Made by a program: the position numbers and the translations under genes. From Kineothrix sp. IPX-CK (GTDB lineage Bacteria > Bacillota > Clostridia > Lachnospirales > Lachnospiraceae), in the NCBI RefSeq assembly GCF_039134705.1, contig NZ_CP146256.1:1736001-1800000 (forward strand): DNA of 64,000 nucleotides. The letters are read 5' to 3'. Below the pieces are notes generated by a model that had not been told where the DNA came from, did no database searches, and saw nothing but the letters and a program-made list of their open reading frames with translations. Of the stretch, positions 53,389 to 63,169 are shown piece after piece; within the stretch, counting starts at the first letter, position 1, and the number at the start of each line of letters is the position of its first letter.

Positions 53389-54992
53389 GAATTATGATAC
53401 TTGACGACGAGTATATCATTTTAGACGGGCTGTCTTCCTTTCCATGGGAAGCTTTCGGATGTACACTAACAGCCGCTGCAAGAAATGGAAATGAAGGGAT
53501 GGAGAAGCTTCGGGAAGCAGCACCGGATATCATATTAAGCGATATCAAGATGCCGGGAATGGACGGATTGGAATTTTCCTCCAAAGCAAAAGAAATGTTT
53601 CCGGAGGTAACGATTATTCTTCTGACCGGATACGATAGCTTTGAGTTCGCCAAACAAGCGATTAGCACCGGGGTGAAGGAATATTTACTTAAACCCATCG
53701 ACTACGATGTAATGAAACATACGATCGATAAAATTGCGGCAGAGGTAAGAGAGAATAAAAGACAAAATGATTATTTTCAAAACTTGAAAAGACACTTTAA
53801 TAACTCGCTTCCTCTTTTAAGGGCACATTTCGTTTCCAATCTGCTTCATGGCAGGTTTCAGGGACGGAATGAGTTAAAGGCGCAGGAAAATTCTTTAAAC
53901 ATGAAGATCGATAAGTTTTTGGTTGCAGTGGGGAAAAAGGTAATAGGAGCGAAACGAATAGAAGAATGCGATAAGTGGATCGAAGAATTTGCTTATATCA
54001 ATATATTTGAAGAAATCTTTGAGCGCTTTCATATCCGTGTGTTGAGCGATTACAGTATGGCGACGCTGGAATACAATTTCATTTTGCTGTTCAATCCGCA
54101 GGACAGGGAGGACGAATGTATTGACATGGCGCTAAAGGCTTGCAAAAAGATACAGGAGGAAGTGAAAAAATATTGCGGTGAGGTAATGAATTTCGGAATA
54201 AGTAATATATCACAGGATTGCTATGATGCCAGCAACCAGTACCGTAAGGCTCAGGAGGCATGCAGACAGTGCGTATATCTTGGAAACGATGTAATCTTGA
54301 AATATCAGGACATTCATTTTAAAAGCCGAAAGGAATTTAATATTACTACCGGAGAAAAGAGTCATCTCATGATGACGCTTTTTCAAGGGGAATTCCCTAA
54401 AGTGGAGGTAGAGCTCAAAGCGATTTTTGAAAAGACGGAATCGGATATCGGCAACAAGAAATTTTCCGCTATGGATTTACTGTTAAGCTGCATGAAATTT
54501 CCATACACCTGTGCGGTACAGAGCGATGTCAGTGACAAAGACTGGGATGTTTCGATTCTGCAGGATTCAATCGGTAAGATTGCGGAATGTAAAGATGTAG
54601 AGGAAATAGAAAGCTGCCTTCTGAGGAACTTTTCGACGCTTATCAAGCTAAATACGGAAAATGCGGACGAAAGAAATAAAATGCTGGTACAAAATATATT
54701 GAGCCATATCGAAAGCAATTATGCAAGTGATTTATCCATGGAAGAACTGACCGAACGGTTTCATGTGAGCAGGACCTATATCAGCCGGCTTTTGAAGAAA
54801 TATGCGGGTAAGAGCTTTCTGGAATATTTAACGGATGTGCGGTTTAAAAATGTGGAGTGCTTTATGGCAGAGAATAAGTATAAGCAATATGAAATTGCTG
54901 AAATGGTAGGATATCGGGATTTCAGCTATTACATAAAAGTATTTAAACGCCGATATGGAATCACACCTAATGAATATAAAAAACATGTTTAA
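53379..54992 (+). CDS. AraC-type response regulator (YesN-like)
   Basis: The 537-residue protein has an N-terminal receiver domain with phospho-Asp55 in IILSDIKMPGMDGLEF and a Lys in YLLKPID, a long middle region of unknown fold, and a C-terminal AraC DNA-binding domain (MEELTERFHVSRTYISRLLK; YEIAEMVGYRDFSYYIKVFK; GITPNEYKKHV). It is phosphorylated by the kinase encoded just upstream and probably activates the ABC/GH32 operon. Confidence 0.95.
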   Translation: MELRIMILDDEYIILDGLSSFPWEAFGCTLTAAARNGNEGMEKLREAAPDIILSDIKMPGMDGLEFSSKAKEMFPEVTIILLTGYDSFEFAKQAISTGVKEYLLKPIDYDVMKHTIDKIAAEVRENKRQNDYFQNLKRHFNNSLPLLRAHFVSNLLHGRFQGRNELKAQENSLNMKIDKFLVAVGKKVIGAKRIEECDKWIEEFAYINIFEEIFERFHIRVLSDYSMATLEYNFILLFNPQDREDECIDMALKACKKIQEEVKKYCGEVMNFGISNISQDCYDASNQYRKAQEACRQCVYLGNDVILKYQDIHFKSRKEFNITTGEKSHLMMTLFQGEFPKVEVELKAIFEKTESDIGNKKFSAMDLLLSCMKFPYTCAVQSDVSDKDWDVSILQDSIGKIAECKDVEEIESCLLRNFSTLIKLNTENADERNKMLVQNILSHIESNYASDLSMEELTERFHVSRTYISRLLKKYAGKSFLEYLTDVRFKNVECFMAENKYKQYEIAEMVGYRDFSYYIKVFKRRYGITPNEYKKHV

Positions 54993-55003
54993 TTTGAAGT
55001 AGG

Positions 55004-55060
55004 ATACCATCGTTTGACAAGGTCACACACGGCATGTAAGACCTTGTCAAACGATGGTAT
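55004..55060. other. Perfect 21-bp stem hairpin before the sugar ABC operon
   Basis: A 21-base arm (55004-55024, containing CGTTTGACAAGG) has an exact complement at 55040-55060 across a 15-base loop. There is no downstream T-run. It may end the regulator message, protect RNA ends or serve as an operator. Confidence 0.7.
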
Positions 55061-55117
55061 TTGTGTTCAAAACAACTAAGTTGTGCACAAATGTCCTATT
55101 TTGCACCGTATTTTGGA

Positions 55118-55146
55118 TTGAGAGTAAAGAAAGTGTAAGCTAAAAT
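55118..55146 (+). promoter_or_regulatory. Promoter of the second sugar ABC operon
   Basis: TTGAGA (55118-55123) and TAAAAT (55141-55146) are 17 bases apart, 37 bases before the binding-protein start. Confidence 0.65.
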
Positions 55147-55182
55147 AAAGCTGCTAACAAAGAAAAACAAGGAGGATATAAA

Positions 55183-56517
55183 ATGATGAAAAAGGTATTA
55201 GCATGGGTACTTACGGCAGCTATGACAGCGACAATGCTTATAGGATGCGGAAGTACGGGCGGACAAAACGCTACAGGCAGTGAGACCGCAAAGACGGGTG
55301 AAGTTGCTTCTCCAGAAGAAACCCAGGCAGGGGAGAGAACTAAAATAACGGCACTGTTTCGTGGAAGTGAATCGGGTGAGCAGTATATGATATTCGATTA
55401 TTTGCTTTCTAATTATTGTGAAGAAAATGGTCTGGAATATGAAATCGAACTGGTGAATTCCGATGCGGATTATGTAACAAAATTACAGTTGTATATTAAT
55501 TCCAATACACTTCCCGACATCTTTGGATGCGCAAACGGTTCTTTATCCGCCGCATGTAAGGATATCGATGCGCTGGTAGATATCGGAGCCGAACTGGATA
55601 GAAATGGCTATGCGGATAAGATGAACGGAGCGGTTGTCGATTTCCTGACGGATGCGGAGGATGGAAAGCAATATTTATTCCCTCAGGGACTTTACTGCGA
55701 ATACTTTATGTACCGCAAAGATTTATTTGAAGCAGCAGGCATTGAAAATCCGCCTACCACATGGAAAGAGTTCGAAGCGGCTTGTGAGAAATTATCTGGA
55801 ATCGGAGAGATTCCGGTTCTGGTGGCAGGTTCAGAAAATTGGTGCCTGATGAGATACCTATCCTTCCCGTCATGGAGAGTGACAGGTCCTGATTTCATTA
55901 TGAATTATAATGCAGGCAATGAGAAGTTTTCTACCAATGAATCTCAGAAAGCGGGAGTTCAATTGCTATATGATCTGGGAACAAAAGGCTATTTCGAACC
56001 CGGATTCATGAGTGTAGATTATACTTCGGCAGCAGATTTGTTCTTTGGGGGAACGGGTGCTATCATGTACAGCGGTTCCGGGCAGATTTCCATGGCATCT
56101 GATATGTATGACAGCGGACAGCTTGGATTCTTCGCGGTACCGGATGTGGACGGAATGGAGAATATGTCTACTGACGTTCCGATTCACGCAGGATTTGCGG
56201 AAGCGTTCAACAAGGCTACGTATGATGAAACGATGCAGGATTTCTTCGATTATATGTGTGAGCATTATTCGGAGGCATGCTATAATCAGGCAAGCATTTT
56301 TTCACCCTTTAATGAAGAGATTCAAGATGGAATGCCTCAGCTTTTTTATGATTTGCAGCCGATGTTCGAAAATGCAGATCAGGCATGGGTATCATGGGAT
56401 GATAAATTGAGTTCAGAGGTATTGACGAAAATAGTGGATGAACAGCAGAAGCTTGCACAGGGCTCTGTAACGCCGGAAGAATTTAACGCTACAGTAGATA
56501 CCTTTATTCAAAAGTAA
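55183..56517 (+). CDS. Sugar ABC transporter binding lipoprotein
   Basis: The 444-residue protein has a lipoprotein signal with lipobox LIGC (Cys22) and a family 1 solute-binding domain (EIELVNSDADYVTKLQLYIN, LPDIFGCANGS, YCEYFMYRKDLFEAAGIENP). It delivers a sugar to the two permeases downstream. AAGGAGG precedes the tandem ATGATG start. Given the GH32-type enzyme at the operon end, a fructose-containing oligosaccharide is a plausible ligand (inference). Confidence 0.9.
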   Translation: MMKKVLAWVLTAAMTATMLIGCGSTGGQNATGSETAKTGEVASPEETQAGERTKITALFRGSESGEQYMIFDYLLSNYCEENGLEYEIELVNSDADYVTKLQLYINSNTLPDIFGCANGSLSAACKDIDALVDIGAELDRNGYADKMNGAVVDFLTDAEDGKQYLFPQGLYCEYFMYRKDLFEAAGIENPPTTWKEFEAACEKLSGIGEIPVLVAGSENWCLMRYLSFPSWRVTGPDFIMNYNAGNEKFSTNESQKAGVQLLYDLGTKGYFEPGFMSVDYTSAADLFFGGTGAIMYSGSGQISMASDMYDSGQLGFFAVPDVDGMENMSTDVPIHAGFAEAFNKATYDETMQDFFDYMCEHYSEACYNQASIFSPFNEEIQDGMPQLFYDLQPMFENADQAWVSWDDKLSSEVLTKIVDEQQKLAQGSVTPEEFNATVDTFIQK

Positions 56518-56543
56518 GGACGTTTAGAAAGGAACATATTTAT

Positions 56544-57428
56544 ATGCAGACGACTTTTGGCAAAAAATCCGTAATCATGACCTTTTTGCTTCCTGCTTTT
56601 CTCTTATATACGGTCATGGTCTTGGTATCCATTATCTGGGCGGGATATTACAGCTTCTTCGACTGGAGCGGTGTAGGTGAAATGACATTTGCCGGATTGA
56701 ATAATTATATTACATTGCTTACATCGGACAGAGCATTCTGGGAAAGTGTATTGCATACGCTGATCTATACCGTAATCTGTGTGACGATACAGGTATTCGG
56801 CGGGTTGCTGTTTGCTATTTTTCTCACGAGAGTAACCCGATTCCGGGCTGGGCTGCAGACCTTATATTATGTGCCGGTAGTCATTTCCTCGGTGGCGCTT
56901 TGCCAGATTTTTTCCAAGCTTTTTTCGGTTACGCCCACCGGTGTTGTAAACGCTTTGCTTTCGCAGTTCAGTGATAAATTCATTTACATGGAGTGGATTT
57001 CAAATGCCGAGCTGGCGCTGTTCATGGCAGCCTTTGCGGAGGCATATAAGTACCTCGGGCTTTATATGGTTATTTTCTATGCAGCGCTAATCGGTGTGCC
57101 AAGTGATTTGACCGAGGCTGCAATTGTGGACGGAGCCGGCGTGTTCAGGCAATACTGGAACATTAAGATTCCGTACATCAAGCCGGTTATTATAGCAAAC
57201 TGCGTACTTGTCTTAAATGGTTCGCTAAGGTCTTTTGAATTTTCTTATCTTCTGACAAAGGGCGGACCGGGAAGTGCTTCAGAACTGATGACTACCTATA
57301 TGTATAAGCAGGCGTTTACCAGTCAGAAATATGGATATGGCAGCAGTGTTGCTATCATGATCGTGATGATCTGCCTGCTGATCGGATTTTTATTCAGACG
57401 ATTTACGACGGATGGGGACGAAGCATGA
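56544..57428 (+). CDS. Sugar ABC transporter permease (MalF/UgpA class)
   Basis: The 294-residue permease has six membrane segments and the EAA loop SDLTEAAIVDGAGVFRQYWN, ending in a short cytosolic tail. It overlaps the next permease gene by 4 bases. No ATPase gene is nearby, so a shared MsmX-type ATPase is expected. Confidence 0.93.
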   Translation: MQTTFGKKSVIMTFLLPAFLLYTVMVLVSIIWAGYYSFFDWSGVGEMTFAGLNNYITLLTSDRAFWESVLHTLIYTVICVTIQVFGGLLFAIFLTRVTRFRAGLQTLYYVPVVISSVALCQIFSKLFSVTPTGVVNALLSQFSDKFIYMEWISNAELALFMAAFAEAYKYLGLYMVIFYAALIGVPSDLTEAAIVDGAGVFRQYWNIKIPYIKPVIIANCVLVLNGSLRSFEFSYLLTKGGPGSASELMTTYMYKQAFTSQKYGYGSSVAIMIVMICLLIGFLFRRFTTDGDEA

Positions 57429-58273
57429 AAAAAGAGATGAATACTAAAAAGCTGATATTTAAGATAATGAAATTTGCTGTGGCGGTATTTCTGCTTTTGC
57501 TCCAGGTATATCCTATCTTTTATGTGATAATGTCCAGTATGAAGACGAAGGAAGATTTCAGAAATCTGGCGTCCTATGAGCTGCCCTCCGCGCTGAACCT
57601 TAGTAATTACGTAAAAGTATTCACCCAGAGCCATATGCCGACTTATTTTCAAAACAGCATCATCGTTACTGTCGGAGTATTGATCCCTCTCGTTCTGATT
57701 TCCTTTATGGCGGGCTTTGCTCTGAGCAAAATTAAGTTTAAAGGAAGTAAATTTCTTCTGAATTTCTTCCTTCTGGGATTAATGATTCCTTTTCAGGTGG
57801 CATTGATTCCGCTATTTACCATATTTAACAGGCTGGGATTGATCGACAGCTACTTGGCCATTATACTGCCGCAGATTGCCTTTTCCCTGTCCTATTCCAT
57901 ACAGCTGTTTTATTCCTTCAGCAAGTTTATGCCGGATGAAATTATAGAGGCCTCCATTATAGACGGATGCTCTCCTATCAGAAGTTTTTTTTCCATCGTA
58001 TTTCCGATGTCGACAAACTCTATTCTGACGGTTGCAACGATGCAGGGAGTGTTCTGCTGGAATGAATACATATGTGCTTATACCTTTACCAGGAGCACGG
58101 ATATGAAAACAATTACCCTAGGCCTGAACGATTTTGTGGGAAGCTTCGGACTGACCGACTGGGGTGCCACCTTTGCGGCCATTACGGTAACGGTGCTGCC
58201 GACTTTCTTATTCTATTTCCTTTGCAGTAAGAAAATGCTGAGTGGAATGACCGCCGGGGCAGTGAAAGGGTAA
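57425..58273 (+). CDS. Sugar ABC transporter permease (MalG/UgpE class)
   Basis: The 282-residue partner permease has six membrane segments, the EAA loop DEIIEASIIDGCSPIRSFFS and the class ending GMTAGAVKG. Together with the upstream permease it forms the import channel. Confidence 0.93.
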   Translation: MKKEMNTKKLIFKIMKFAVAVFLLLLQVYPIFYVIMSSMKTKEDFRNLASYELPSALNLSNYVKVFTQSHMPTYFQNSIIVTVGVLIPLVLISFMAGFALSKIKFKGSKFLLNFFLLGLMIPFQVALIPLFTIFNRLGLIDSYLAIILPQIAFSLSYSIQLFYSFSKFMPDEIIEASIIDGCSPIRSFFSIVFPMSTNSILTVATMQGVFCWNEYICAYTFTRSTDMKTITLGLNDFVGSFGLTDWGATFAAITVTVLPTFLFYFLCSKKMLSGMTAGAVKG

Positions 58274-58311
58274 AGATTCAACAAATGAAAATGATTGAGG
58301 AGACAATGAAG

Positions 58312-59706
58312 ATGCACAAATTATATTATCAATTTCCTGAAACATGGTTTGGGGATTGCATGCCGTTCGGATACGGCGATAAGTTCTATCTGTATCATCA
58401 AAGAGATACGAGAAAGCCCGGTCCTTTCGGCGAACCCTTCGGCTGGGATCTTGCGACGACCTCAGATTTTGTAACTTATGAGGATATGGGCGTTGCAGTT
58501 CCGAGAGGGACGGACGGGGAACAAGACCAGTTTATTTTTGCCGGAAGCGTATTTGAGGCGGAGGGAAAATACCATATTTTCTATACAGGCTATAACAGGG
58601 ATTACCCGAAGCTTGGAAAAGCATCACAGGTGCTCATGCACGCCTACAGCGACGATTTGCTGCACTGGACGAAATCCAGGGAAGAGCTGACCTTCTGCCC
58701 TCAGGAAGGGTATGACCCGGACGACTGGAGAGACCCGTGGGTGATATGGAATGAAGAAAAAGAAGAATATCTGTTGATTCTGGGTGCCAGAAAGACAGGG
58801 CCCAAGACGAGGCAGACGGGAAGAACTGTCAAATTCACCTCCAAGGACTTGAAAAACTGGAAGTTCGAGGGTGATTTCTGGGCGCCGGAACTTTATACCA
58901 TGCACGAAATGCCTGACCTGTTTAAAATGGGAGATTGGTGGTATCACATCGTTACGGAGTACAGCGACAGAAGCAAGATGATTTATCGTATGAGCAAGAG
59001 TCTGGAAGGTCCGTGGCTGGCGCCGGAGGATGATGCTTTTGACGGTCGTGCATATTATGCCGGAAGGACTTTCTGCCTGAACGGACAGCGTATTTTATTC
59101 GGCTGGGTCCCTACCAAGGAGGACTGCGACGATAACAAGAACTTCCAGTGGGCCGGAACTTTTGTAGCCCATGAGGTATATCAGAGGGAAGACGGTACAC
59201 TGGGAGTAAAGATTCCCGATACGGTTTGGAATGCGTTTCGGGACGAAAAAGCGGCGAAAGATTTTGAAATCAATACGCCGGGTGTACGAACAGAGACTGT
59301 TGTATTCCGAAATACCGGAGATATCTTTAAGTGGGAGGCAGATATCGAATTCGCTGCAGGAACTCGTTCTTTCGGAGTGAGGTTCTATGAAAACGAAGAA
59401 AATGCGGAGTCTTACCAATTTATCTTCCAGATACCGGAAAACCGCTATGTCTTTGAGAAGTGCCCGAATTGGCCGTGGCCGGCGAACCAGAATATCGGAT
59501 TGGAACGGCCGATTGAGCTGGAAGCACACAGAAGTTATTATCTGCAGATGATTGTAGACGATACGATTGCTACTTTGTATGTAGACGGTGTGGCGCTGAA
59601 TACCAGGATATATTCTAAAATGGGAGAGGCGTTATCCTTGTTTGCCACGGAAGGAAAGCTTACAGTTAAGAATTGCAGGCTGACCGCAGGTCTTAAAAAC
59701 GAATAG
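58312..59706 (+). CDS. GH32-type glycoside hydrolase, divergent
   Basis: The 464-residue protein has a five-blade propeller type N-terminal domain and a C-terminal beta-sandwich (DGVALNTRIYS is typical of GH32). Motif RDP is at 140-142 and the acid/base block appears as HEMPDLF (198-204, Glu199) instead of ECPDLF. The nucleophile region WMNDPNG is replaced by WFGDCMPFG with Asp15 the likely nucleophile. Family members hydrolyse beta-fructosides. There is no signal peptide, so it acts on imported sugar. GAGGAG at 58297-58302 best fits ATG 58312; ATGs at 58306 and 58285 are alternatives. Confidence 0.85.
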   Translation: MHKLYYQFPETWFGDCMPFGYGDKFYLYHQRDTRKPGPFGEPFGWDLATTSDFVTYEDMGVAVPRGTDGEQDQFIFAGSVFEAEGKYHIFYTGYNRDYPKLGKASQVLMHAYSDDLLHWTKSREELTFCPQEGYDPDDWRDPWVIWNEEKEEYLLILGARKTGPKTRQTGRTVKFTSKDLKNWKFEGDFWAPELYTMHEMPDLFKMGDWWYHIVTEYSDRSKMIYRMSKSLEGPWLAPEDDAFDGRAYYAGRTFCLNGQRILFGWVPTKEDCDDNKNFQWAGTFVAHEVYQREDGTLGVKIPDTVWNAFRDEKAAKDFEINTPGVRTETVVFRNTGDIFKWEADIEFAAGTRSFGVRFYENEENAESYQFIFQIPENRYVFEKCPNWPWPANQNIGLERPIELEAHRSYYLQMIVDDTIATLYVDGVALNTRIYSKMGEALSLFATEGKLTVKNCRLTAGLKNE

Positions 59707-59727
59707 TCTGTATTAAAAGTAAAATAG

Positions 59728-59774
59728 GAATGCCGTTTTATGGATAAATATCCATAGAGCGGCAATTCTTTTTA
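59728..59774 (+). terminator. Terminator of the sugar ABC/GH32 operon
   Basis: GAATGCCG and CGGCAATTC enclose an inner TATGGATA/TATCCATA stem and are followed by six T residues. Confidence 0.85.
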
Positions 59775-59840
59775 TTGAGACTGTTTTACGGTAATCGAAA
59801 AATATACTTCAATAAATTCATTCCTATTTAATGAAAAGAA

Positions 59841-59849
59841 TGCTATAAT
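59841..59849 (+). promoter_or_regulatory. Extended -10 promoter for ispF
   Basis: TGCTATAAT is an exact extended -10 element about 104 bases before the ispF start. No convincing -35 is seen. Confidence 0.5.
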
Positions 59850-59952
59850 CATTTCACGGCGCTATACCGGACATTATTTGGTAACGCTTAGTTCTAATTT
59901 CGGTACTGTACACACCCTGAATAAACAAGCAATAAGAAAGGATAAAATAGAT

Positions 59953-60495
59953 ATGAGAATCGGAATGGGTTACGACGTTCATAAATTAATAGAAAACCGT
60001 CCCTTGATTATAGGAGGGGTTGACATCCCTTATGAAAAAGGACTCCTTGGGCATTCGGACGCAGATGTCCTTACACATGCCGTTATGGATGCCCTGCTGG
60101 GCGCCGCTTCTTTAGGCGATATAGGAAAGCTGTTTCCTGATACAGACCCGGCTTATGAAGGTGTCTCATCCATAAAGCTGTTGGAAGAAGTAGGAAAGCG
60201 GCTGGAAGAAAACTGCTTTTTAATAGAGAACATCGATGCGACCATCATCGCACAGGCTCCGAAGATGCGTCCCTATATCGACACCATGAGGGCGAATATC
60301 GCGCATGCGCTCGGTATTGAGATTGAGCAGGTTAATGTGAAGGCTACGACAGAAGAAGGCTTAGGCTTTACAGGAACCGGAGAAGGAATTTCTTCACAAG
60401 CGATCTGCCTGCTCACAAGCCCGATGAACTATTACACACAGGATATGGCCTCCCAGGATAAGTGTGCAGGATGCGGCGGCTGCCCTCACCGGTAA
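59953..60495 (+). CDS. ispF: 2-C-methyl-D-erythritol 2,4-cyclodiphosphate synthase with cysteine-rich tail
   Basis: IspF makes the cyclic diphosphate in the MEP isoprenoid pathway. Zinc ligands Asp8 and His10 in GYDVHKL and His42 in SDADVLTHA are present, as is [10 protein letters not shown] with GEGISSQA. The protein is 180 residues, about 20 longer than usual; the extra tail ends in [12 protein letters not shown] with Cys171, Cys174 and Cys177. Start 59953 fits the family; a longer frame from 59878 has no site. It leads into a GNAT gene 25 bases downstream. Confidence 0.95.
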   Translation: MRIGMGYDVHKLIENRPLIIGGVDIPYEKGLLGHSDADVLTHAVMDALLGAASLGDIGKLFPDTDPAYEGVSSIKLLEEVGKRLEENCFLIENIDATIIAQAPKMRPYIDTMRANIAHALGIEIEQVNVKATTEEGLGFTGTGEGISSQAICLLTSPMNYYTQDMASQDKCAGCGGCPHR

Positions 60496-60520
60496 GTTTA
60501 GAAGGAGCATGATCAGAAAT

Positions 60521-61762
60521 ATGATAAAAGAATTAAAGGGAAAAGAATGCCTTGCGCTCAGAGCTTTGTGGGAGCGGGTATTTTCCGAAGATTCCCGTAA
60601 ATTTACAGACTATTATTTTGAAGAAAAGGCAGAGCGAAACCGGGCCTTTGTACGATACCCCGATATGGACGAGTCAGAAGAGCCGGCAGCAATGGATTTA
60701 AAAAGTGAAACTCCGGCTGCAATGCTTTACTTGTCGCCTTATGCCATGGAAATGCGGATAGGAGATACCTTCACTTCATTGGAAATAAATTATATCGTTG
60801 GGGTGGCTACGGAGGAGAAATACCGCCATAGAGGGTATATGAGAGAACTGCTGAAGGCTTCCATGGATTATATGTATGAGAAGAAACAGCCCTTTTCTTT
60901 TTTGATGCCTGCCAGTCCGAAAATTTATGAGCCTTTCCAGTTCGTCTATATTTATAATAAAAAGAAATATAAAGTGAAGGTATTAGATCGTCAGGAAACG
61001 ATAAAAGACGCATCTTCCGACAATTCGCTAAGACCTTGGGAAATATCAGTTTTGCAGAGGCGCGAGATTCCTCAATTATTGGATTATGCAAACTCGCATT
61101 TGAAGGAAAACTACGACGTATTCATGCGAAGAGACGAGGCTTATTACGATACGCTGATTAAGGAGCTGGAAGTGCAAAATGGAGTCATATATCTGCTGCG
61201 AGAACCGGAAAGCAAAGCAGCATCCCACTCGCAGGAACTGCAGACCAAAGACAGAGGCAGGAAAATAACCGGGTATTTTCTATATACGCAGGAAGGGCAG
61301 GAAACGGATATTCAAGAGGCACTGTTCGATGATGATGATTTCTGTAAAAAGAGCAGTTTCCTGGTGGAAGTGGAAGACAGACCGATCATTATGGCAAGAA
61401 TCATAAATGTGAAATCAATGCTGTCTTTGCTAAGAAAAAAAACGTACGATGCTTGTCGAGAAGAGGATGACAGCGAAGATGTTATGTTAACTATTCGGAT
61501 TAATGACCCGATGCTGGAAGAAAACAACGGCATATGGGAATGTTCTGTGGGACACGGAGAAGCCAATGTACACAAACGCCAGGATGCCGGAGTGGAAGTC
61601 TCCTGTTCTACAACGATAGATCGGCTGGCCTCATGGATATTCGGCTATCGTCCGCCGGAGGATTGCTTTGAATTGCCGCAGGGTGAGCAAAAGGATATAG
61701 AATTATGTAAACTAAAGGCTGTAAGATTATTTTCCCGTGTATTTATTAATGAGATTGTATAG
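60521..61762 (+). CDS. Eis-like GNAT acetyltransferase
   Basis: The 413-residue protein has an N-terminal GNAT fold with the acetyl-CoA loop VATEEKYRHRGYMRELL, a second GNAT-like domain and a C-terminal sterol-carrier-like domain (from about 310, with STTIDRLASWIFGYRPP). This three-part layout is that of Eis-type acetyltransferases, which acetylate amines such as aminoglycosides or peptides. AAGGAG at 60502-60507 is very close to ATG 60509 and 13 bases from ATG 60521; I prefer 60521, but 60509 is possible. Confidence 0.85.
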   Translation: MIKELKGKECLALRALWERVFSEDSRKFTDYYFEEKAERNRAFVRYPDMDESEEPAAMDLKSETPAAMLYLSPYAMEMRIGDTFTSLEINYIVGVATEEKYRHRGYMRELLKASMDYMYEKKQPFSFLMPASPKIYEPFQFVYIYNKKKYKVKVLDRQETIKDASSDNSLRPWEISVLQRREIPQLLDYANSHLKENYDVFMRRDEAYYDTLIKELEVQNGVIYLLREPESKAASHSQELQTKDRGRKITGYFLYTQEGQETDIQEALFDDDDFCKKSSFLVEVEDRPIIMARIINVKSMLSLLRKKTYDACREEDDSEDVMLTIRINDPMLEENNGIWECSVGHGEANVHKRQDAGVEVSCSTTIDRLASWIFGYRPPEDCFELPQGEQKDIELCKLKAVRLFSRVFINEIV

Positions 61763-61808
61763 AATACGGGTTTCGAAAAAGCTTGCATTATATAAAGAAA
61801 GGCATGAT

Positions 61809-63107
61809 ATGGAAGACGAAATATTTAAACCGGAGCCTCAGGAATGGGAAAAGGCTCTGTTAGTAGGATTAGATACTGGTGAAGATGAGAACTTCGACCG
61901 TTCCATGGCAGAGCTTGGAGAGCTCGCAAAGGCTTGTTATATGGCCGTGGCGGGTGTAGTGACGCAGAAGATGGAAGCAGTGAATAAGGCTCATTATATT
62001 GGAACCGGTAAGGTGCAGGAGGTCAAGGAATATGCGAAAGCCTTGGAGGTGGATATCGTTATTTTCGATGATTCGTTAACACCCTCCCAGCTTCGTAACC
62101 TTCAAAAGGAACTGGAGAAGCCGGTGCTGGACAGAACAACTCTGATTCTGGACATTTTTTCCAAAAGGGCGAAGACGAGAGAGGCTAAACTGCAGGTGGA
62201 GACGGCAAGGCTGCAATATCTTTTGTCCCGCTTGGTAGGAATGCATGAGGCTTTAACGAGGCAGGGCGGCGCCAGCGGTAGTATGAGCAGCAAGGGCGCC
62301 GGCGAGAAGAAGCTGGAACTGGACAGACGAAAAATTGAGAAGCGTCTCGTGGAGCTCAGAAGGGAACTGGAAGAGGTTTCCAAAGAAAGAGAAGTCCAGA
62401 GCAAGCGCAGACTGTCGGCGAGAATTCCCAAGGTTTCTCTGGTAGGATATACCAACGCCGGAAAGTCTACCCTGATGAATGCTATGATAGAGCAATATTT
62501 ACAGGACGAGGAGAAGAAGGTCCTGGAAAAAGATATGCTGTTTGCCACGCTGGATACCACTGTCAGAAATATCAATACGGGAAATAATAAGGAATTTCTT
62601 CTGTCCGATACGGTAGGCTTTATCCACAAGCTGCCTCACGGACTGGTAAAGGCCTTCCGTTCTACCTTGGAGGAGGTCAAGAACGCAGATTTGCTTTTAT
62701 ACGTCATCGATTATTCGGATAAAGATTACAAACACCAGATAAGGGTGACGGAAGAGACCTTGCAGGAGATAGGCGCTGTGAATATTCCCGTCATTTATAT
62801 TTATAATAAGGCCGATTTATGCGGTATGGATTCCTTGCCCAAACGGGTAGGAGATAATAAAATCTACATGTCGGCAAAGAGCGGGCAAGGACTTTTAGAA
62901 CTGACCGAGATGATTTTGCAGGTTGTTTATGCGGACTATGTGCCGGCTGAATTTTTGATCCCTTATGATAAGGGGCAGCTTGTATCATATTTCATGGAAA
63001 ACGCTCAGGTATTCGAGCAGGAATATCTGGAAACTGGCATTCGCCTAAGCGTCAGCTGCCATGCTGCCGATGTCCGCAAATATGGGCAATACGTAAAAAT
63101 GTATTGA
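61809..63107 (+). CDS. hflX: GTPase HflX
   Basis: HflX is a ribosome-associated GTPase that splits stalled ribosomes. The 432-residue protein has the N-terminal HflX domain (NKAHYIGTGKVQEVKEYA, DDSLTPSQLRNLQ), the glycine-rich linker GGASGSMSSKGAGEKKLELD, a coiled coil, and a G domain with G1 GYTNAGKST, DTVGFIHKLP and NKADL. AAAGG six bases upstream supports ATG 61809 rather than the longer frame. Confidence 0.96.
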   Translation: MEDEIFKPEPQEWEKALLVGLDTGEDENFDRSMAELGELAKACYMAVAGVVTQKMEAVNKAHYIGTGKVQEVKEYAKALEVDIVIFDDSLTPSQLRNLQKELEKPVLDRTTLILDIFSKRAKTREAKLQVETARLQYLLSRLVGMHEALTRQGGASGSMSSKGAGEKKLELDRRKIEKRLVELRRELEEVSKEREVQSKRRLSARIPKVSLVGYTNAGKSTLMNAMIEQYLQDEEKKVLEKDMLFATLDTTVRNINTGNNKEFLLSDTVGFIHKLPHGLVKAFRSTLEEVKNADLLLYVIDYSDKDYKHQIRVTEETLQEIGAVNIPVIYIYNKADLCGMDSLPKRVGDNKIYMSAKSGQGLLELTEMILQVVYADYVPAEFLIPYDKGQLVSYFMENAQVFEQEYLETGIRLSVSCHAADVRKYGQYVKMY

Positions 63108-63169
63108 CAAATACAGGGTTTTTGCATATGCTGAAATAAGAATTATGCTTCGTCTTAATAGGATAAAGG

